Shown piece by piece: positions 16,509 through 25,657 of a stretch of DNA of 55,302 nt (position 1 is its first letter; each line of letters opens with the position of its first letter). The notes below the pieces were generated by a model, which was not told the origin of the DNA, ran no database searches, and worked only from the letters and a program-made list of their open reading frames with translations. The stretch is from Planctomycetota bacterium (GTDB taxonomy: Bacteria > Planctomycetota > Phycisphaerae > WQYP01): assembly GCA_021810145.1 (NCBI GenBank), contig JAJZJL010000011.1, positions 1 to 55,302 on the forward strand, given 5' to 3'. The position numbers and the translations under genes were made by a program.

Positions 16509-17564
16509 ATGGCCACAGAACAGGATTTGGAAACACCACTGCAGGTTGCCGTTGTCGGCGCGGGCCGTATGGGTGGCCATCATGCCCGCATTTATGCATC
16601 GTTACCCGAAGCCCGGCTGGTGGGAATTGTGGATACCGATTTATCGCGCGCCGCCGCACTGGCACAAAATTATCAGTGCGATGCCTTCGGCTCGGTGGAA
16701 GAACTGCTGCGGGCGTTTCCAAAACTTAAAGCCACGAGTATTTCCACGCCCACTATTTATCATCGTGCCCTGGGCCAAACGCTGCTGAGCCGCCACGTTG
16801 ACACCCTTATTGAAAAGCCGCTGGCACCCACGCCGGCGGATGCCGAGGCCCTGGTGGCTCTGGCACGGAAGCAGGCATGTATTCTGCAGGTGGGACATTC
16901 CGAACGCTTCAATCCGGTGGTTCGGGCATTGGGCCGGCACAGGCTCGAGCCGCGGTTTATTGAAATTCATCGCATCAGCCCGATGCGATTTCGCAGTGTG
17001 GATATCGGCGTGGTGCTGGATTTAATGATTCACGATATTGATATTGTGCATCATTTTGTCCATTCACCGGTGGCATCGATTGCCGCGGTGGGCGTGGCGG
17101 TTATCGGAAAACACGAAGATGTGGCCAACGCCCGGATTGTTTTTGCCAACGGCTGCGTGGCCAATATTACCGCCTCGCGCCTGGCGCTGAAAACCGAGCG
17201 CCGGATGCGATTATTCAGTCCTGATTCCTATGTGAGTGTGGATTACCAGAAAAAGGCCGGGGTGGTGATTACCAAAACCGCCAATCAGGCGCAACTGGAT
17301 ATTCTGCGGCAGAAACTGTCCGCGGAGGAAACGCCTGATCTGTCCAATCTGGACTACACTGAACTGGTGCATGTGGATCAGTTGGAAATCGATGACCAGG
17401 AACCGCTGAAACTGCAATTGCAGTCGTTTCTGCATGCGGTGCGCCACCGCACAGAGCCGGTGGTAACCGGTGAGGACGGTGCATTTGCGGTGGATGTTGC
17501 CACGCGGATTACTGCGGCGATCCGTGAGAGTCAATCGGCCGGTAACGGCCCCACGGCGGGATAA
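16509..17564 (+). CDS. Gfo/Idh/MocA family sugar dehydrogenase (GnnA-like)
   Basis: A 351-residue NAD(P)-dependent oxidoreductase. The Rossmann motif VAVVGAGRMGGHHARIY lies at the N-terminus, followed by STPTIYHRALGQTLLSRHVDTLIEKPL, where EKP is the conserved catalytic Lys-Pro pair, and VGHSERFNPVVRAL. The last resembles UDP-N-acetylglucosamine 3-dehydrogenases (GnnA) used to make amide-linked lipid A sugars, so nucleotide-sugar oxidation is plausible but not proven. ATG 16509, with AAAGGATG upstream, is preferred over a GTG at 16494. It stands 84 bases before the GH57 gene, in the same direction. Confidence 0.85.
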   Translation: MATEQDLETPLQVAVVGAGRMGGHHARIYASLPEARLVGIVDTDLSRAAALAQNYQCDAFGSVEELLRAFPKLKATSISTPTIYHRALGQTLLSRHVDTLIEKPLAPTPADAEALVALARKQACILQVGHSERFNPVVRALGRHRLEPRFIEIHRISPMRFRSVDIGVVLDLMIHDIDIVHHFVHSPVASIAAVGVAVIGKHEDVANARIVFANGCVANITASRLALKTERRMRLFSPDSYVSVDYQKKAGVVITKTANQAQLDILRQKLSAEETPDLSNLDYTELVHVDQLEIDDQEPLKLQLQSFLHAVRHRTEPVVTGEDGAFAVDVATRITAAIRESQSAGNGPTAG

Positions 17565-17648
17565 TCCGGCGTGCCGCACCCCCGGCTTGGCCGGGCGCGG
17601 TTATAATCCATCCGCTTTGGTAAGTTGCGTGAGAACAGGACCCACTCC

Positions 17649-18815
17649 ATGGTTGCCGTGGTTTTATATTTTCAAGTTCATCAGCCCTATCGCCTGCGGC
17701 GTTACAGCATTTTTGATTCTGATTCCGACTATTTTGACACGCAGTCCAACCGCCGCTACACGCGGGAAATAGCGCGTCGCAGCTATATTCCAGCCACCCG
17801 TGTGCTGCTGGAACTGGCGCGGCAATATGGCGCAGCGTTTCGGGTGGCCATGGGCGTAACCAGCACCGCGCTGGAACAATTTGCCGATGATGCGCCGGAC
17901 GTGATCGCCCTGTTAAAGGAACTTTCGGCAACGGGGTGTGTGGAATTTCTCGGGGAAACGTCGCACCATAGTCTGGCGTGCCTTTATTCACCGGATGAAT
18001 TTGCCGCACAGGCGCATCTGCACAGCCGGACCATTGAGCATTATTTCGGCCACCAGCCGAAGATTTTCCGTAACACCAATCTCATTTACTCCAATGAAGT
18101 TGCGCGGCTGGTGGCAGCGCTGAATTATCAGGCGGCCATTACCGAGGGTTGGGAAGGCGTTTTGGGTGATCGCAGTCCGGGGCATGTGTATAAGGCGGCG
18201 CGCGAGCCGTTGAAACTGCTGCTGCGGCACTATCGGTTAAGTGATGATTTATCGCTGCGCTTCTCGGCCCGGGATTGGGTCAACTGGCCGCTGATGGCGG
18301 ATAAATACGCCCGGTGGTTGCATGGCACCGGAGCGGACGGGGAATACTGCCTGCTGGGCATGGATTATGAAACATTTGGCGAGCGTCACCCGGCCGCCAG
18401 CGGCATATTTGATTTCCTGCGGGCGCTGCCGCGCTGCGTGCTGGAAAATGCCGACCGGTTCAGCACGCCATCGGAAGTTATTGCGCAACATGAGCCGGTG
18501 GCGGAATTAAACGTTCCGCGGCATATCTGCTGGACCGATGTGCAGCGGGATTTATCGCCGTGGCTGGGCAATGCTATGCAGGCCAACGCGCTGCAGGAGC
18601 TGTATCGGCTGGAACAGCCCATCAAAGACTCCGCGGATCCCGCATTATTGGCCATCTGGCGGAAATTAAGTTCCAGCGATCACTTTCTCTACATGAACAC
18701 GCGTTTTTTCGGAGATGTTAATACGCCAAGCTTCAGCATGTATGAATCGCCCTATGACGCCTATATGAATTATATGCAAGTGCTGGATGCGCTTGCGGCA
18801 CGCGTACAGAGCTGA
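17649..18815 (+). CDS. Glycoside hydrolase family 57 (alpha-amylase-like)
   Basis: A 388-residue protein. It begins VAVVLYFQVHQPYRLRRYS, the GH57 N-terminal signature, and includes GCVEFLGETSHHSLACL, ITEGWE and LLGMDYETFGERH, the last matching the family region with the acid/base Asp. The family retains alpha-1,4-glucans such as glycogen or starch as substrates. There is no signal peptide, which favours intracellular glycogen or maltooligosaccharide turnover. The ATG at 17649 has AGGA eight bases upstream. A TATAAT box at 17602-17607 may belong to its promoter, without a clear -35. Confidence 0.93.
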   Translation: MVAVVLYFQVHQPYRLRRYSIFDSDSDYFDTQSNRRYTREIARRSYIPATRVLLELARQYGAAFRVAMGVTSTALEQFADDAPDVIALLKELSATGCVEFLGETSHHSLACLYSPDEFAAQAHLHSRTIEHYFGHQPKIFRNTNLIYSNEVARLVAALNYQAAITEGWEGVLGDRSPGHVYKAAREPLKLLLRHYRLSDDLSLRFSARDWVNWPLMADKYARWLHGTGADGEYCLLGMDYETFGERHPAASGIFDFLRALPRCVLENADRFSTPSEVIAQHEPVAELNVPRHICWTDVQRDLSPWLGNAMQANALQELYRLEQPIKDSADPALLAIWRKLSSSDHFLYMNTRFFGDVNTPSFSMYESPYDAYMNYMQVLDALAARVQS

Positions 18816-19092
18816 TGGGGTACAACATTTTGCGCGGCGGCCAAACAGCGGAGGGTTTCCATTGGCAGTTGATCAGGATGGGTGAAATTGCGCGGATATC
18901 GCGGCGGCTTGGGATGTCACACGGTTAAGCATGCTGCGACGCCAGCCTCATGCGGCATGCCATCCGGATGCGGATTTGACCCAGGGCCGTTTCTTTCTGG
19001 AATCATAAATGGGTATAAATAAAGTAATGAATTTCTTCGCTACGGGCGATAAAAAGCTTGAATGCGACCGTTTTGATAGAGTGAGTTGACCA

Positions 19093-20400
19093 ATGGCACG
19101 CAGAATTGCATCATCACGTTTCAAGAGCTTAGCCGTTGCCGCCATTGTGGCAGCGGCGCTTCTGCCGGGCATTGGCGCATATCAGATTCAGGCACAAACG
19201 GCGGCGACGGCAGGATCGGCAGCGATATCGGTGCGGGCCTCGGCTCTGCTGGCGAAGGGCCTCAAGGATTTGTCATCTGAACGCTATGCCGTGCGGCAAC
19301 GTGCCACGAAAATTATCCAGACCGCACTGGGCATGCAGCTTCAGGCCATTGTCAACGCCGGCGGCCCGGAACAGGCAACGCGGTTGATTAAACTGCTGGA
19401 TTTCAACATCAATCTGGATCGCTGGACCATGGCGGTTATCAAGTTGCCGCGGGAACAGCGCCTGGCCATGTTCAACTGGGGAATTAAACCGGCGGTATTG
19501 CCGCTGGTGGGAGCGGCCTTTGCGCGGCGCGCGAATGTGCGGGCATCATCGGCGGCAGGTCTGGCGAAACTGACCGGAAGCAACAGCAATTGGATACTGG
19601 AGCGATTACTGGGCGATCAGCGGCGCGTGGTGTATCTTTCAACCATGGCCGCACTGTGGAATCGCAAGCCCTCGGCCAAAATGGTGCAGATTGTATTTCA
19701 TCGGGCAGTGGGTAATACGACCATGTACAGCGGTGCCACCACGCGACAGGTGGTGCATTTTAATGGTCAACCCATTTATATCATGCACTTTGTGAATTAC
19801 TGGCAGCAGGCGCAGGACGGCCAATATGCGGCTGAACTACTGGAGCATTGGCATCCGGCCCATTTGAAATCCATGCTGGTGAACTTCACGGAAAAAATGG
19901 CGCGGCGGTCCGGAGCCAATGATATACTCCAGAATCCCAGCATGTTGCAGGGACGCAATTTTATTGCGCTGTTTTCGCAATATAAACCGCTGCTGGCCGC
20001 CCCGTATCTGCTGAATCTCATTTCCCGGCCGCAGACCAATCAAATTAACTTTGTATTTAACGGTCAGAGCGTCCACTGGGATAATCGTACCATTCCACTG
20101 TATCTGCTGGTATTGCTCTCCGGGCATAAGCCGCAGCATTATCATTTCTTCAAATCAGCGTTATATGGGGGCAGTTGGTTGTTCAATACCCAGGCGCAGG
20201 AAGAAACGACCATCAAAGCCATGCTGAAATTCTGGAAGCAGCGCGGCATAACACCGGTTCCGCCCATTCAACCGGGAGCCAGTAAACCGGCTGTCGGCCC
20301 ACCGGGTGTGATTCATCCGCCGGGTCTGGTCATTCCACCGATTGCCATCCCCGCAGCCAGAATGCCCCTGCGCATTCAATCGGGTCCTGTAAAAAAATAA
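19093..20400 (+). CDS. Secreted protein with helical (HEAT-like) repeats
   Basis: A 435-residue protein with an N-terminal signal peptide (SLAVAAIVAAALLPGIGAYQIQAQ). Residues about 50-160 are helical, with LLAKGLKDLSSERYAVRQRATKII and repeats resembling HEAT units; the C-terminus is Pro-rich (about residues 390-420: PPIQPGASKPAVGPPGVIHPPG). Such proteins are common in planctomycetes with unknown roles, often protein binding at the cell surface. I recognise no enzyme motif. A TATAAAT at 19012-19018 lies 75 bases upstream and may be a -10 element. Confidence 0.7.
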   Translation: MARRIASSRFKSLAVAAIVAAALLPGIGAYQIQAQTAATAGSAAISVRASALLAKGLKDLSSERYAVRQRATKIIQTALGMQLQAIVNAGGPEQATRLIKLLDFNINLDRWTMAVIKLPREQRLAMFNWGIKPAVLPLVGAAFARRANVRASSAAGLAKLTGSNSNWILERLLGDQRRVVYLSTMAALWNRKPSAKMVQIVFHRAVGNTTMYSGATTRQVVHFNGQPIYIMHFVNYWQQAQDGQYAAELLEHWHPAHLKSMLVNFTEKMARRSGANDILQNPSMLQGRNFIALFSQYKPLLAAPYLLNLISRPQTNQINFVFNGQSVHWDNRTIPLYLLVLLSGHKPQHYHFFKSALYGGSWLFNTQAQEETTIKAMLKFWKQRGITPVPPIQPGASKPAVGPPGVIHPPGLVIPPIAIPAARMPLRIQSGPVKK

Positions 20401-20420
20401 ATCAATCACGCAACGGCGGC

Positions 20421-20460
20421 AAAAAAATAGCCGGTGGTTGCGTGGGAGACAACCACCGGC
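20421..20460 (-). terminator. Rho-independent terminator, minus strand
   Basis: On the minus strand GCCGGTGGTTG and CAACCACCGGC form a perfect 11-base stem with a nine-base loop, followed by TATTTTTTT. It would stop transcripts arriving from the TPR-like frame at 20634 and beyond. On the plus strand the stem is not followed by T residues, so it is weaker for the gene ending at 20400. Confidence 0.8.
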
Positions 20461-20633
20461 GTTCGTGGGGGAGAAGGAAGGAACTTTGACACGGGAAGCC
20501 GTGGGAAACTTCTCCGTGACAATCAACTATACGCCTGGCTGTTGAGACTGGTTCAAATTTCTTAAATTTTTTCTTAAGAATTTGTAAATCCGTGATTTTC
20601 ATAGTCTTACAACCATGCAACGACTTTTGGAGG

Positions 20634-21206
20634 TCAACTGTGGTCACGCCCGGAAGCCTCCCGCCCATGTCCGCCGGCTCTTCCGCGCCGGGCCGCCGCA
20701 AGCAGGGTCAAATTGTGCTCCGCAGCCAACTTTCGAGCCGGGTCCCGGGCGGCAAGGATAAAATAGTGCTCGGCAATATCCAATCGCTGAAGTCCGGCAT
20801 AACATATACCAAGGCTCAGGCAGGTTTCACCGGCCAGAATTGCCGCATCGAACGACGGGGTATGCTGGTACGAGCCGGCGGCCGCCAGTTGTAGAATGTG
20901 TTCCAGCGCAGCCACGGCCTCCTCCATGCGGCCGCTTTTGAATTTCCAGTTGGCCCGCCGCCAGATCAGCGGCGGCCAGAGCGGATACCAGTTGGCGGCC
21001 CGTTCCAGAAGCTCTTCGACGGATTCTCCGGAATCAAATTCTCCGCGAATTTGCCGAACCAGAATCGAATCAAGCAGTTCGGCGACCGGTGGCTCCGGTG
21101 GCGGACGGTCCGGCGAAGAAAACGGGCTAGTGGACCCACTGCCGGAGACGCTGCAGTTGTGGGTGATCGTGAAAGTCCCGGCGCACCGCGGGCGATGGTG
21201 CGTTGG
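20634..21206 (-). pseudogene. TPR-type protein, 5' truncated
   Basis: An open minus-strand frame of about 190 codons. Its only usual start codon is the ATG at 20927 (97 codons), yet the sequence upstream of it (WYPLWPPLIWRRANWKFKSG and VAELLDSILVRQIRGEFDSG) is just as protein-like and leads straight into MEEAVAALEHILQLAAAGSY and ETCLSLGICYAGLQRLDIAE, tetratricopeptide-like helices. It thus looks like the C-terminal part of a larger TPR protein whose 5' end was lost or frameshifted near 21206. Function unknown. A short protein starting at 20927 is the alternative. Confidence 0.45.
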
Positions 21207-21794
21207 CTATTCGGTGACGAGTTGGGCGTTCAGGACACGCGAGCGGGAGGGTTATGGTATGGAAGCGGACAGTTATTGCCCGCGTGCGTATGGCTGGATT
21301 GATCTTCGTGGCAAGCCAAGCCGTTGCTGGTGGATACTGGCGGCAGCAAATCAACCGCAATATCAATGTCGAGCAAGAGCAATTTCAATTTCTCCCCCGC
21401 GCCTGCGCCTGTCACCGAAGTTGACGGGCGTATTGGGAGGAATCCGCAATATCTGCGCGGCCTTTCCACAATCCGATCAAGTCGGATTCAAGAAGCTTTT
21501 TTTCCAGTCATCGGAGGCTTGCTTTCCACGAAAATAAACAATGGCATGTCCCTCGGTAGGTAAACCGGTTCGCCAAGTATTATGGTCTTGCCGTCAAAAT
21601 GCCAACATGGCCGGGATCAGCCGCGCCGGCTTCCAGTTGTCTGAGTTCATGAAGGATCAAAAGATTGACATATCCGCCGATTACGGTATTATCGCATGAT
21701 CAAGTTATTGATAGTTTCGGGCTGAATTTCGGGAGCTACGCGACCGTCAGCCCAAAAAAAGAGATTCAGGATGATAAAGAAAGCAATGTAGCCT
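21207..21794. other. Non-coding or degraded stretch
   Basis: About 590 bases. Minus-strand frames at 21127-21366 and 21230-21469 have no recognisable domain; they may be remains of the upstream part of the TPR gene. A 14-base word GCGGACAGTTATTG at 21265 recurs at 22470, suggesting duplication or shared ancestry of this decayed DNA. Confidence 0.35.
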
Positions 21795-22418
21795 ATGAAT
21801 GTGGATGACATTGGGGCTTTAATCCACCAGGGCGCGGGGCCGCGCGACATACGCGGGTATTTCCGGACAAAACACGACGCTTTGCAATTTTATGCGAACA
21901 CGCAGGCCTCACGGTTTACACCGAAGTCGGGTGGAAAATGTTGCATCTGCCAAGATTGCGCCGCGCTTGATGTTAATTACAATTGGAAGGCATTCTTCCG
22001 GCCTCGCTGGTCACCAAGAATTTTTGACATCGCGCTTCTGCTGATAGGAGTGCTCCGAACCACTTTCACGATGGATGTTATAGAATTCACGACCACGCAC
22101 GGATTTTGCTTGGACTGTTGGAAAGTGGCGAGCCTGAAGCTACGGCTCGCTCTAATTTTGGATTTCCTTGGAAAACTTCTTTCCATCTTTGGGTTATTTA
22201 TGACGCTCTTCGGTGCGGCTGGAACAATTTACTACGGTTCGGTCGGCTCCCGTTTCGGGCTGCTCACGTTTGTAGTCCAATGTCTGGTGACGGGAATTGC
22301 ATTACTCGCGGTTGGATGTGCCGCCATCTGGGGAACAGGACGCCTCCGCATTCCTGAATCGATCCGTGGAATAGCGAAATCACCATTTCAATACTGGGGA
22401 GCCCGAAGGGCAAAGTAG
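21795..22418 (+). CDS. Membrane protein with paired cysteine motifs, unknown function
   Basis: A 207-residue protein. Residues about 47-56 contain CCICQDC and a second CLDC lies about 60 residues later, possibly a zinc site. Two hydrophobic stretches follow (LLSIFGLFMTLFGAAGTIYY and LLTFVVQCLVTGIALLAVGC), so it is probably an integral membrane protein with a cytoplasmic zinc-binding head. The ATG at 21795 has no strong ribosome site. No family is recognised. It is bordered by gene fragments, suggesting accessory DNA. Confidence 0.5.
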   Translation: MNVDDIGALIHQGAGPRDIRGYFRTKHDALQFYANTQASRFTPKSGGKCCICQDCAALDVNYNWKAFFRPRWSPRIFDIALLLIGVLRTTFTMDVIEFTTTHGFCLDCWKVASLKLRLALILDFLGKLLSIFGLFMTLFGAAGTIYYGSVGSRFGLLTFVVQCLVTGIALLAVGCAAIWGTGRLRIPESIRGIAKSPFQYWGARRAK

Positions 22419-22555
22419 ACCGTGCGGAGGAGAATGCTCAGGCGTGCCGGCGGGATCGCAGTGCCGGATGCGGACAGTTATTGTCCGGGGAGGAAAATGT
22501 CACGCGGAGACGCGGTGGAGAGCGTCGTCCAGGCGTGGCATTCCCTGTCACCGGC

Positions 22556-22771
22556 TCAGCCGGGGTCCACTATTGTGGATCCCAATATATCCACATTTCC
22601 GGCATCCGGGGTCTGCACACTGATACCGACCTGTCCGTTGATGAGCTTACACAAACCTGAAAGCATGTGTTGCTTCCATAGTTGCGGATATAAGCCCAGA
22701 TCGCGCACCTCATGAAGCAGGTGAAATACACCGCGAACATCAGCAAAGCTCATGCTTTCGGACTTTGCCAT
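22556..22771 (-). pseudogene. N-terminal fragment, regulator-like
   Basis: A 71-codon frame starting MAKSESMSFADVRGVFHLLH. Its helical segment LLHEVRDLGLYPQLWKQHML resembles the N-terminal part of some planctomycete LuxR-type regulators, but the frame stops before any helix-turn-helix, and no continuation was found in other frames downstream. It is probably a truncated gene. The family resemblance is a recollection from pattern only. Confidence 0.3.
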
Positions 22772-23209
22772 AGCCGACTCCCCGTAGAATCATTCTCACG
22801 CTCACAGACTTCGCCAAACACGTCAATACGTGCACGAACTTCACGAACGACGGTTTCAAAGAATTTTGTCAAGCTGCAAAATCGGTTATCAGTTTACCCC
22901 GATTTGTCGCGAAAAGTCAAGATTTGTGCGGCAACGGTTGGCCGCCTGGGCCTGTGACCGCTTTTGCTGATCCGCATCATGGGTTATCACCGTGATCGCG
23001 ACATTGTCAGAGTGGGGTGATTACAGGGTCTGATCAATAGATGCAGTATGGGTCCGTATTGTCGGTATTGGCCAGCATTAGCAGTAGACGGGGAACCTGT
23101 CCTGGCGCAGGGGTAAACCTCTGCTCGTTGTTCCCCGGCGCGCCGGGGTTCGTTGATGGTTGCCCCCACTTCCGCCACGGGCAAATAATGGCAGGCTTAT
23201 TGCCATCAA
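22772..23209. other. Intergenic region with decayed repeat cassette
   Basis: The left half has no features I recognise. Bases 23030-23160 hold a degenerate copy of the repeat cassette described at 34.9-36.5 kb (see separate entry). The metF gene ends at 23210. Confidence 0.45.
23030..23160. repeat. Degenerate copy of CAGTAT repeat cassette
   Basis: Contains GATGCAGTATGGGTCCGTAT, TCGGTATTGGCCAGCATTAG and CAGTAG, then a segment with GGGAACCTGTCC, CTGCTCGTTGTTC and a GCCGGGG hairpin-like stretch. The order matches the units in the 34.9-36.5 kb array (CAGTAT block, CCTGTCC, GCTCGTTG block), so it appears to be a distant, mutated member of the same family. Confidence 0.6.
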
Positions 23210-24124
23210 CTACCGCAGGTTGCTGCTGTCACGCGCTCCGAGATTGCGGTAAATTTCCAGTGTGACTTCGGAATTATTGAGCGTATAAAAATGGATGCCC
23301 CGCACGCTGTGATCCAGCAATCCGCGGCATTGTTCGGTGGCCCATAGTACCCCTACGCGGCGCACAGCGTCGGCATCGCCGTTGCAGCGATTGATGGAGC
23401 GAATTAATTTGGCCGGATAGTGGGCACCCAGGGCCGTTTCCGCCATGCGCTTCATGGAATTCAAGCTGGTGACGGGCATAATGCCCGCGAGAATGGGAAC
23501 ATGGATGCCCGCGAGTTCGCAGCGTTCCCGGAAATCAAAAAAATCGTGGTTGTCAAAAAACAACTGCGTGACAATATAATCCGCGCCGGCATCCACCTTG
23601 GCCTTGAGATAATCCATTTCCAGCAGCCGGTTGGGTGTCCCGGGATGGCCTTCCGGAAAGCCCGCAACGCCGATGCCAAAACCGCGTTTGTCACCGTGCG
23701 AACCGCTGTGATTAAAAGCGCGGATAAACGACACCAGATCGGCCGCATGATGGAAATCATCAATGGAGCGATCATATCCCGGCAGATCACGCGGGGCATC
23801 ACCGCCAAGCGCCAGAATATTGCTGACTCCGGCGGCGGCGTAACGGTTGAGAATCTCACGGATATCCGCCTGTTTGTGGCATATACACGTCAGGTGGGGA
23901 ACGGGGTCCAGCGATGTTTCCTGTTTAATGCGCATGACCAGCGCATGCGTGCGGTCGCGCGTGGAGCCACCGGCTCCGTAGGTTACCGATACAAAGGATG
24001 GCTTAAGCGATTCCAGACGGGTGATGTGTTCAAACAGCGCCTGCGCCCCGGCATCGCTTTTTGGGGGAAAGAACTCAAAGGAAAAGGTGGTTTTGTCCCG
24101 CGTCAGAATATCAGCAATGTGCAT
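23210..24124 (-). CDS. metF: 5,10-methylenetetrahydrofolate reductase
   Basis: A 304-residue protein that reduces methylene-THF to methyl-THF for methionine synthesis. It begins with FSFEFFPPKSDAGAQALFEH, then SVTYGAGGSTRDRT, the signature of the MetF TIM barrel, DIREILNRYAAAGVSNILAL with GGD, and DAGADYIVTQLFFDN. The frame is open to an ATG at 24142, but the ATG at 24124 is preceded by AAAGGATGG at ideal spacing and gives the standard N-terminus. It stands alone; no SAM or SAH riboswitch was recognised upstream. Confidence 0.95.
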   Translation of the reverse strand: MHIADILTRDKTTFSFEFFPPKSDAGAQALFEHITRLESLKPSFVSVTYGAGGSTRDRTHALVMRIKQETSLDPVPHLTCICHKQADIREILNRYAAAGVSNILALGGDAPRDLPGYDRSIDDFHHAADLVSFIRAFNHSGSHGDKRGFGIGVAGFPEGHPGTPNRLLEMDYLKAKVDAGADYIVTQLFFDNHDFFDFRERCELAGIHVPILAGIMPVTSLNSMKRMAETALGAHYPAKLIRSINRCNGDADAVRRVGVLWATEQCRGLLDHSVRGIHFYTLNNSEVTLEIYRNLGARDSSNLR

Positions 24125-24410
24125 TTGTATCCATCCTTTCATCCGGATAGACAGATAATAGCCTGATCATCCATGGAAAGCAACAGGCCGCGAGCTTTCC
24201 TCCGGGAACCATGGCAAATGTAGCACAACTGCCCGCAGTTCCGCGATTTATCACAATAGAAGCGCCCATGCATTCTGGACTTGGACAAGCTCAAACGCGG
24301 CGGAAATTGTGTCGGCCCGGCCTGAAGCTGTCACATTATTGGTCATTGATATTTGCACTTGCCCGCCCCGCTTCTGGCTGTCGTTCGGATGCGGCAACGC
24401 GGCGGGGATA

Positions 24411-25376
24411 TCAGTTGGTTGAGGACTGCTCCCCTGGCCGGGTCCATTCCCCAAGCCGCAATCGCAGAAACTGCTGACCCCGTGGGTCTCGGATTCGGTC
24501 TCCGGCTGCGCCGGTCCATCGGCCGATATATTTTTCGTTAAAGATCCGCAGGGCGGTGTTAATGTCTTTATTCCTGGCGGTTGGCTTAAAGCTGCTGAGA
24601 CAACCGTTGACCTGCCCGCGGAATGACGTATTGCCTTCGAAGAGCCACCTGCCAAGCTCCGAAAGAATTTGGGCCCGGCTTTTGGAATTGCCGATGGATG
24701 CGGGCAGCGCCTGAATAAAGAGGCAAGCTTGGGTGGGCGAGTCAATGACGGACGCAACGACGGTTTCTCCGGACCGGTTTGCCTCCTGAAAAGTACCTCC
24801 GGCAGCCTCGCGAGCATGCCCCAACAGCGTTCGGGCCTTCTCATGGTGCACCGTCAGAGTCGTCGACCAAATCCATGCTATTTTGTCCCCTTTAAAACTC
24901 ACCACGGCGGCATTGATAAGGCCAAGCGGTTGCGCCAACTCGGCAATCCGACATGCGACCATTACCGGGGATACATTTGCCTTATTGGCAAGCTTTCGGA
25001 TCGTCGCGGCATCGACGGGTGGCGCGGTGACAATCCGCTGTATTTCCTCCTTGGGTAACAACATTTCCGCCGCCAAACGGTCGGCAGCCTTTTCCTCACC
25101 TTCATTCGATCCGAAGAAATCGGCGTCAGATCGCACCTCGGAATTGCTTCCCAAAAGCAGATGCGATAATTCGTGTGCAAGCGTAAAGCGCTGGCGCACA
25201 GATGGCATTGTGCTATTGATCGTAATCCGGGCAACGTTGTTATTGCGTATGCACCAGCCCGCACAGCCGGTTAATGTTTTAGAACAGATCTCAACACCAA
25301 TACGGGCGGCAACCGCCTCCGGCCCTTCCGGGAAGTTTTCCTTCGCGATGACCAGCGCCTCTAACAAATCCATCAT
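24411..25376 (-). CDS. ImmA/IrrE-family zinc metallopeptidase
   Basis: A 321-residue protein. The HEXXH motif is in FTLAHELSHLLLG (His68, Glu69, His72), followed by EEKAADRLAAEMLLP, the third-ligand glutamate helix of the ImmA/IrrE (COG2856) family. These peptidases cleave repressors or antitoxins to switch genes under stress. The C-terminal ~180 residues are an extension of unknown function. There is no XRE repressor fused or adjacent, unlike the usual pairing; instead a 91-residue protein lies five bases upstream, preceded by a GNAT gene. The three genes read as one operon. Confidence 0.85.
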   Translation of the reverse strand: MMDLLEALVIAKENFPEGPEAVAARIGVEICSKTLTGCAGWCIRNNNVARITINSTMPSVRQRFTLAHELSHLLLGSNSEVRSDADFFGSNEGEEKAADRLAAEMLLPKEEIQRIVTAPPVDAATIRKLANKANVSPVMVACRIAELAQPLGLINAAVVSFKGDKIAWIWSTTLTVHHEKARTLLGHAREAAGGTFQEANRSGETVVASVIDSPTQACLFIQALPASIGNSKSRAQILSELGRWLFEGNTSFRGQVNGCLSSFKPTARNKDINTALRIFNEKYIGRWTGAAGDRIRDPRGQQFLRLRLGEWTRPGEQSSTN

Positions 25377-25381
25377 GGCTG

Positions 25382-25657
25382 TTATCGATTCTTGAGCGGC
25401 CGAATTCCCAGCACGGAGTTGATATCGGCCAGCAGGGTCTGCTTGGTTGGGGTATCCAGATCAGTCAGCTTGATGCCTCTGAATTTCAGTGCCACGGAAG
25501 GGTGCAGTTCCAGCAGTGAGTGAATGTGGTTTGCCAGCGGATCGCCAGGGAATGGAGCTTTCCTTGGTGAAGACTTAAGGAACTCTTCGGCCACCTTGGA
25601 ATCGCCGATAAGGTAAGGCTCTTGTTCCTGCCTGGGTATTGTCGAATGCGTTTTCAT
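25382..25657 (-). CDS. Small protein between ImmA-like and GNAT genes
   Basis: A 91-residue protein starting MKTHSTIPRQEQEPYLIG. The ATG overlaps the stop of the GNAT gene by ATGA, and the ImmA-like gene follows five bases after its stop, so all three should be co-translated. It has a charged N-terminus and a helical C-terminal half (HIHSLLELHPSVALKFRGIK, TKQTLLADINSVLGI). No known domain is recognised. In ImmA-type systems the small partner is often the cleavage target or an antitoxin, so this is a candidate for that role by position only. Confidence 0.7.
   Translation of the reverse strand: MKTHSTIPRQEQEPYLIGDSKVAEEFLKSSPRKAPFPGDPLANHIHSLLELHPSVALKFRGIKLTDLDTPTKQTLLADINSVLGIRPLKNR

Noticed and set aside
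20641-20894. Plus-strand gene starting at GTG with a GGAGG upstream
   Set aside because: The ribosome-like sequence is present, but the product is antisense to the TPR-like frame and has no domain.
24125-24250. SAM or SAH riboswitch in front of metF
   Set aside because: No matching conserved core; only minor inverted sequences are present.
24251-24844. Second minus-strand frame over the ImmA-like gene end
   Set aside because: It overlaps the peptidase gene in another frame and shows no domain; the peptidase frame has HEXXH and a normal length.
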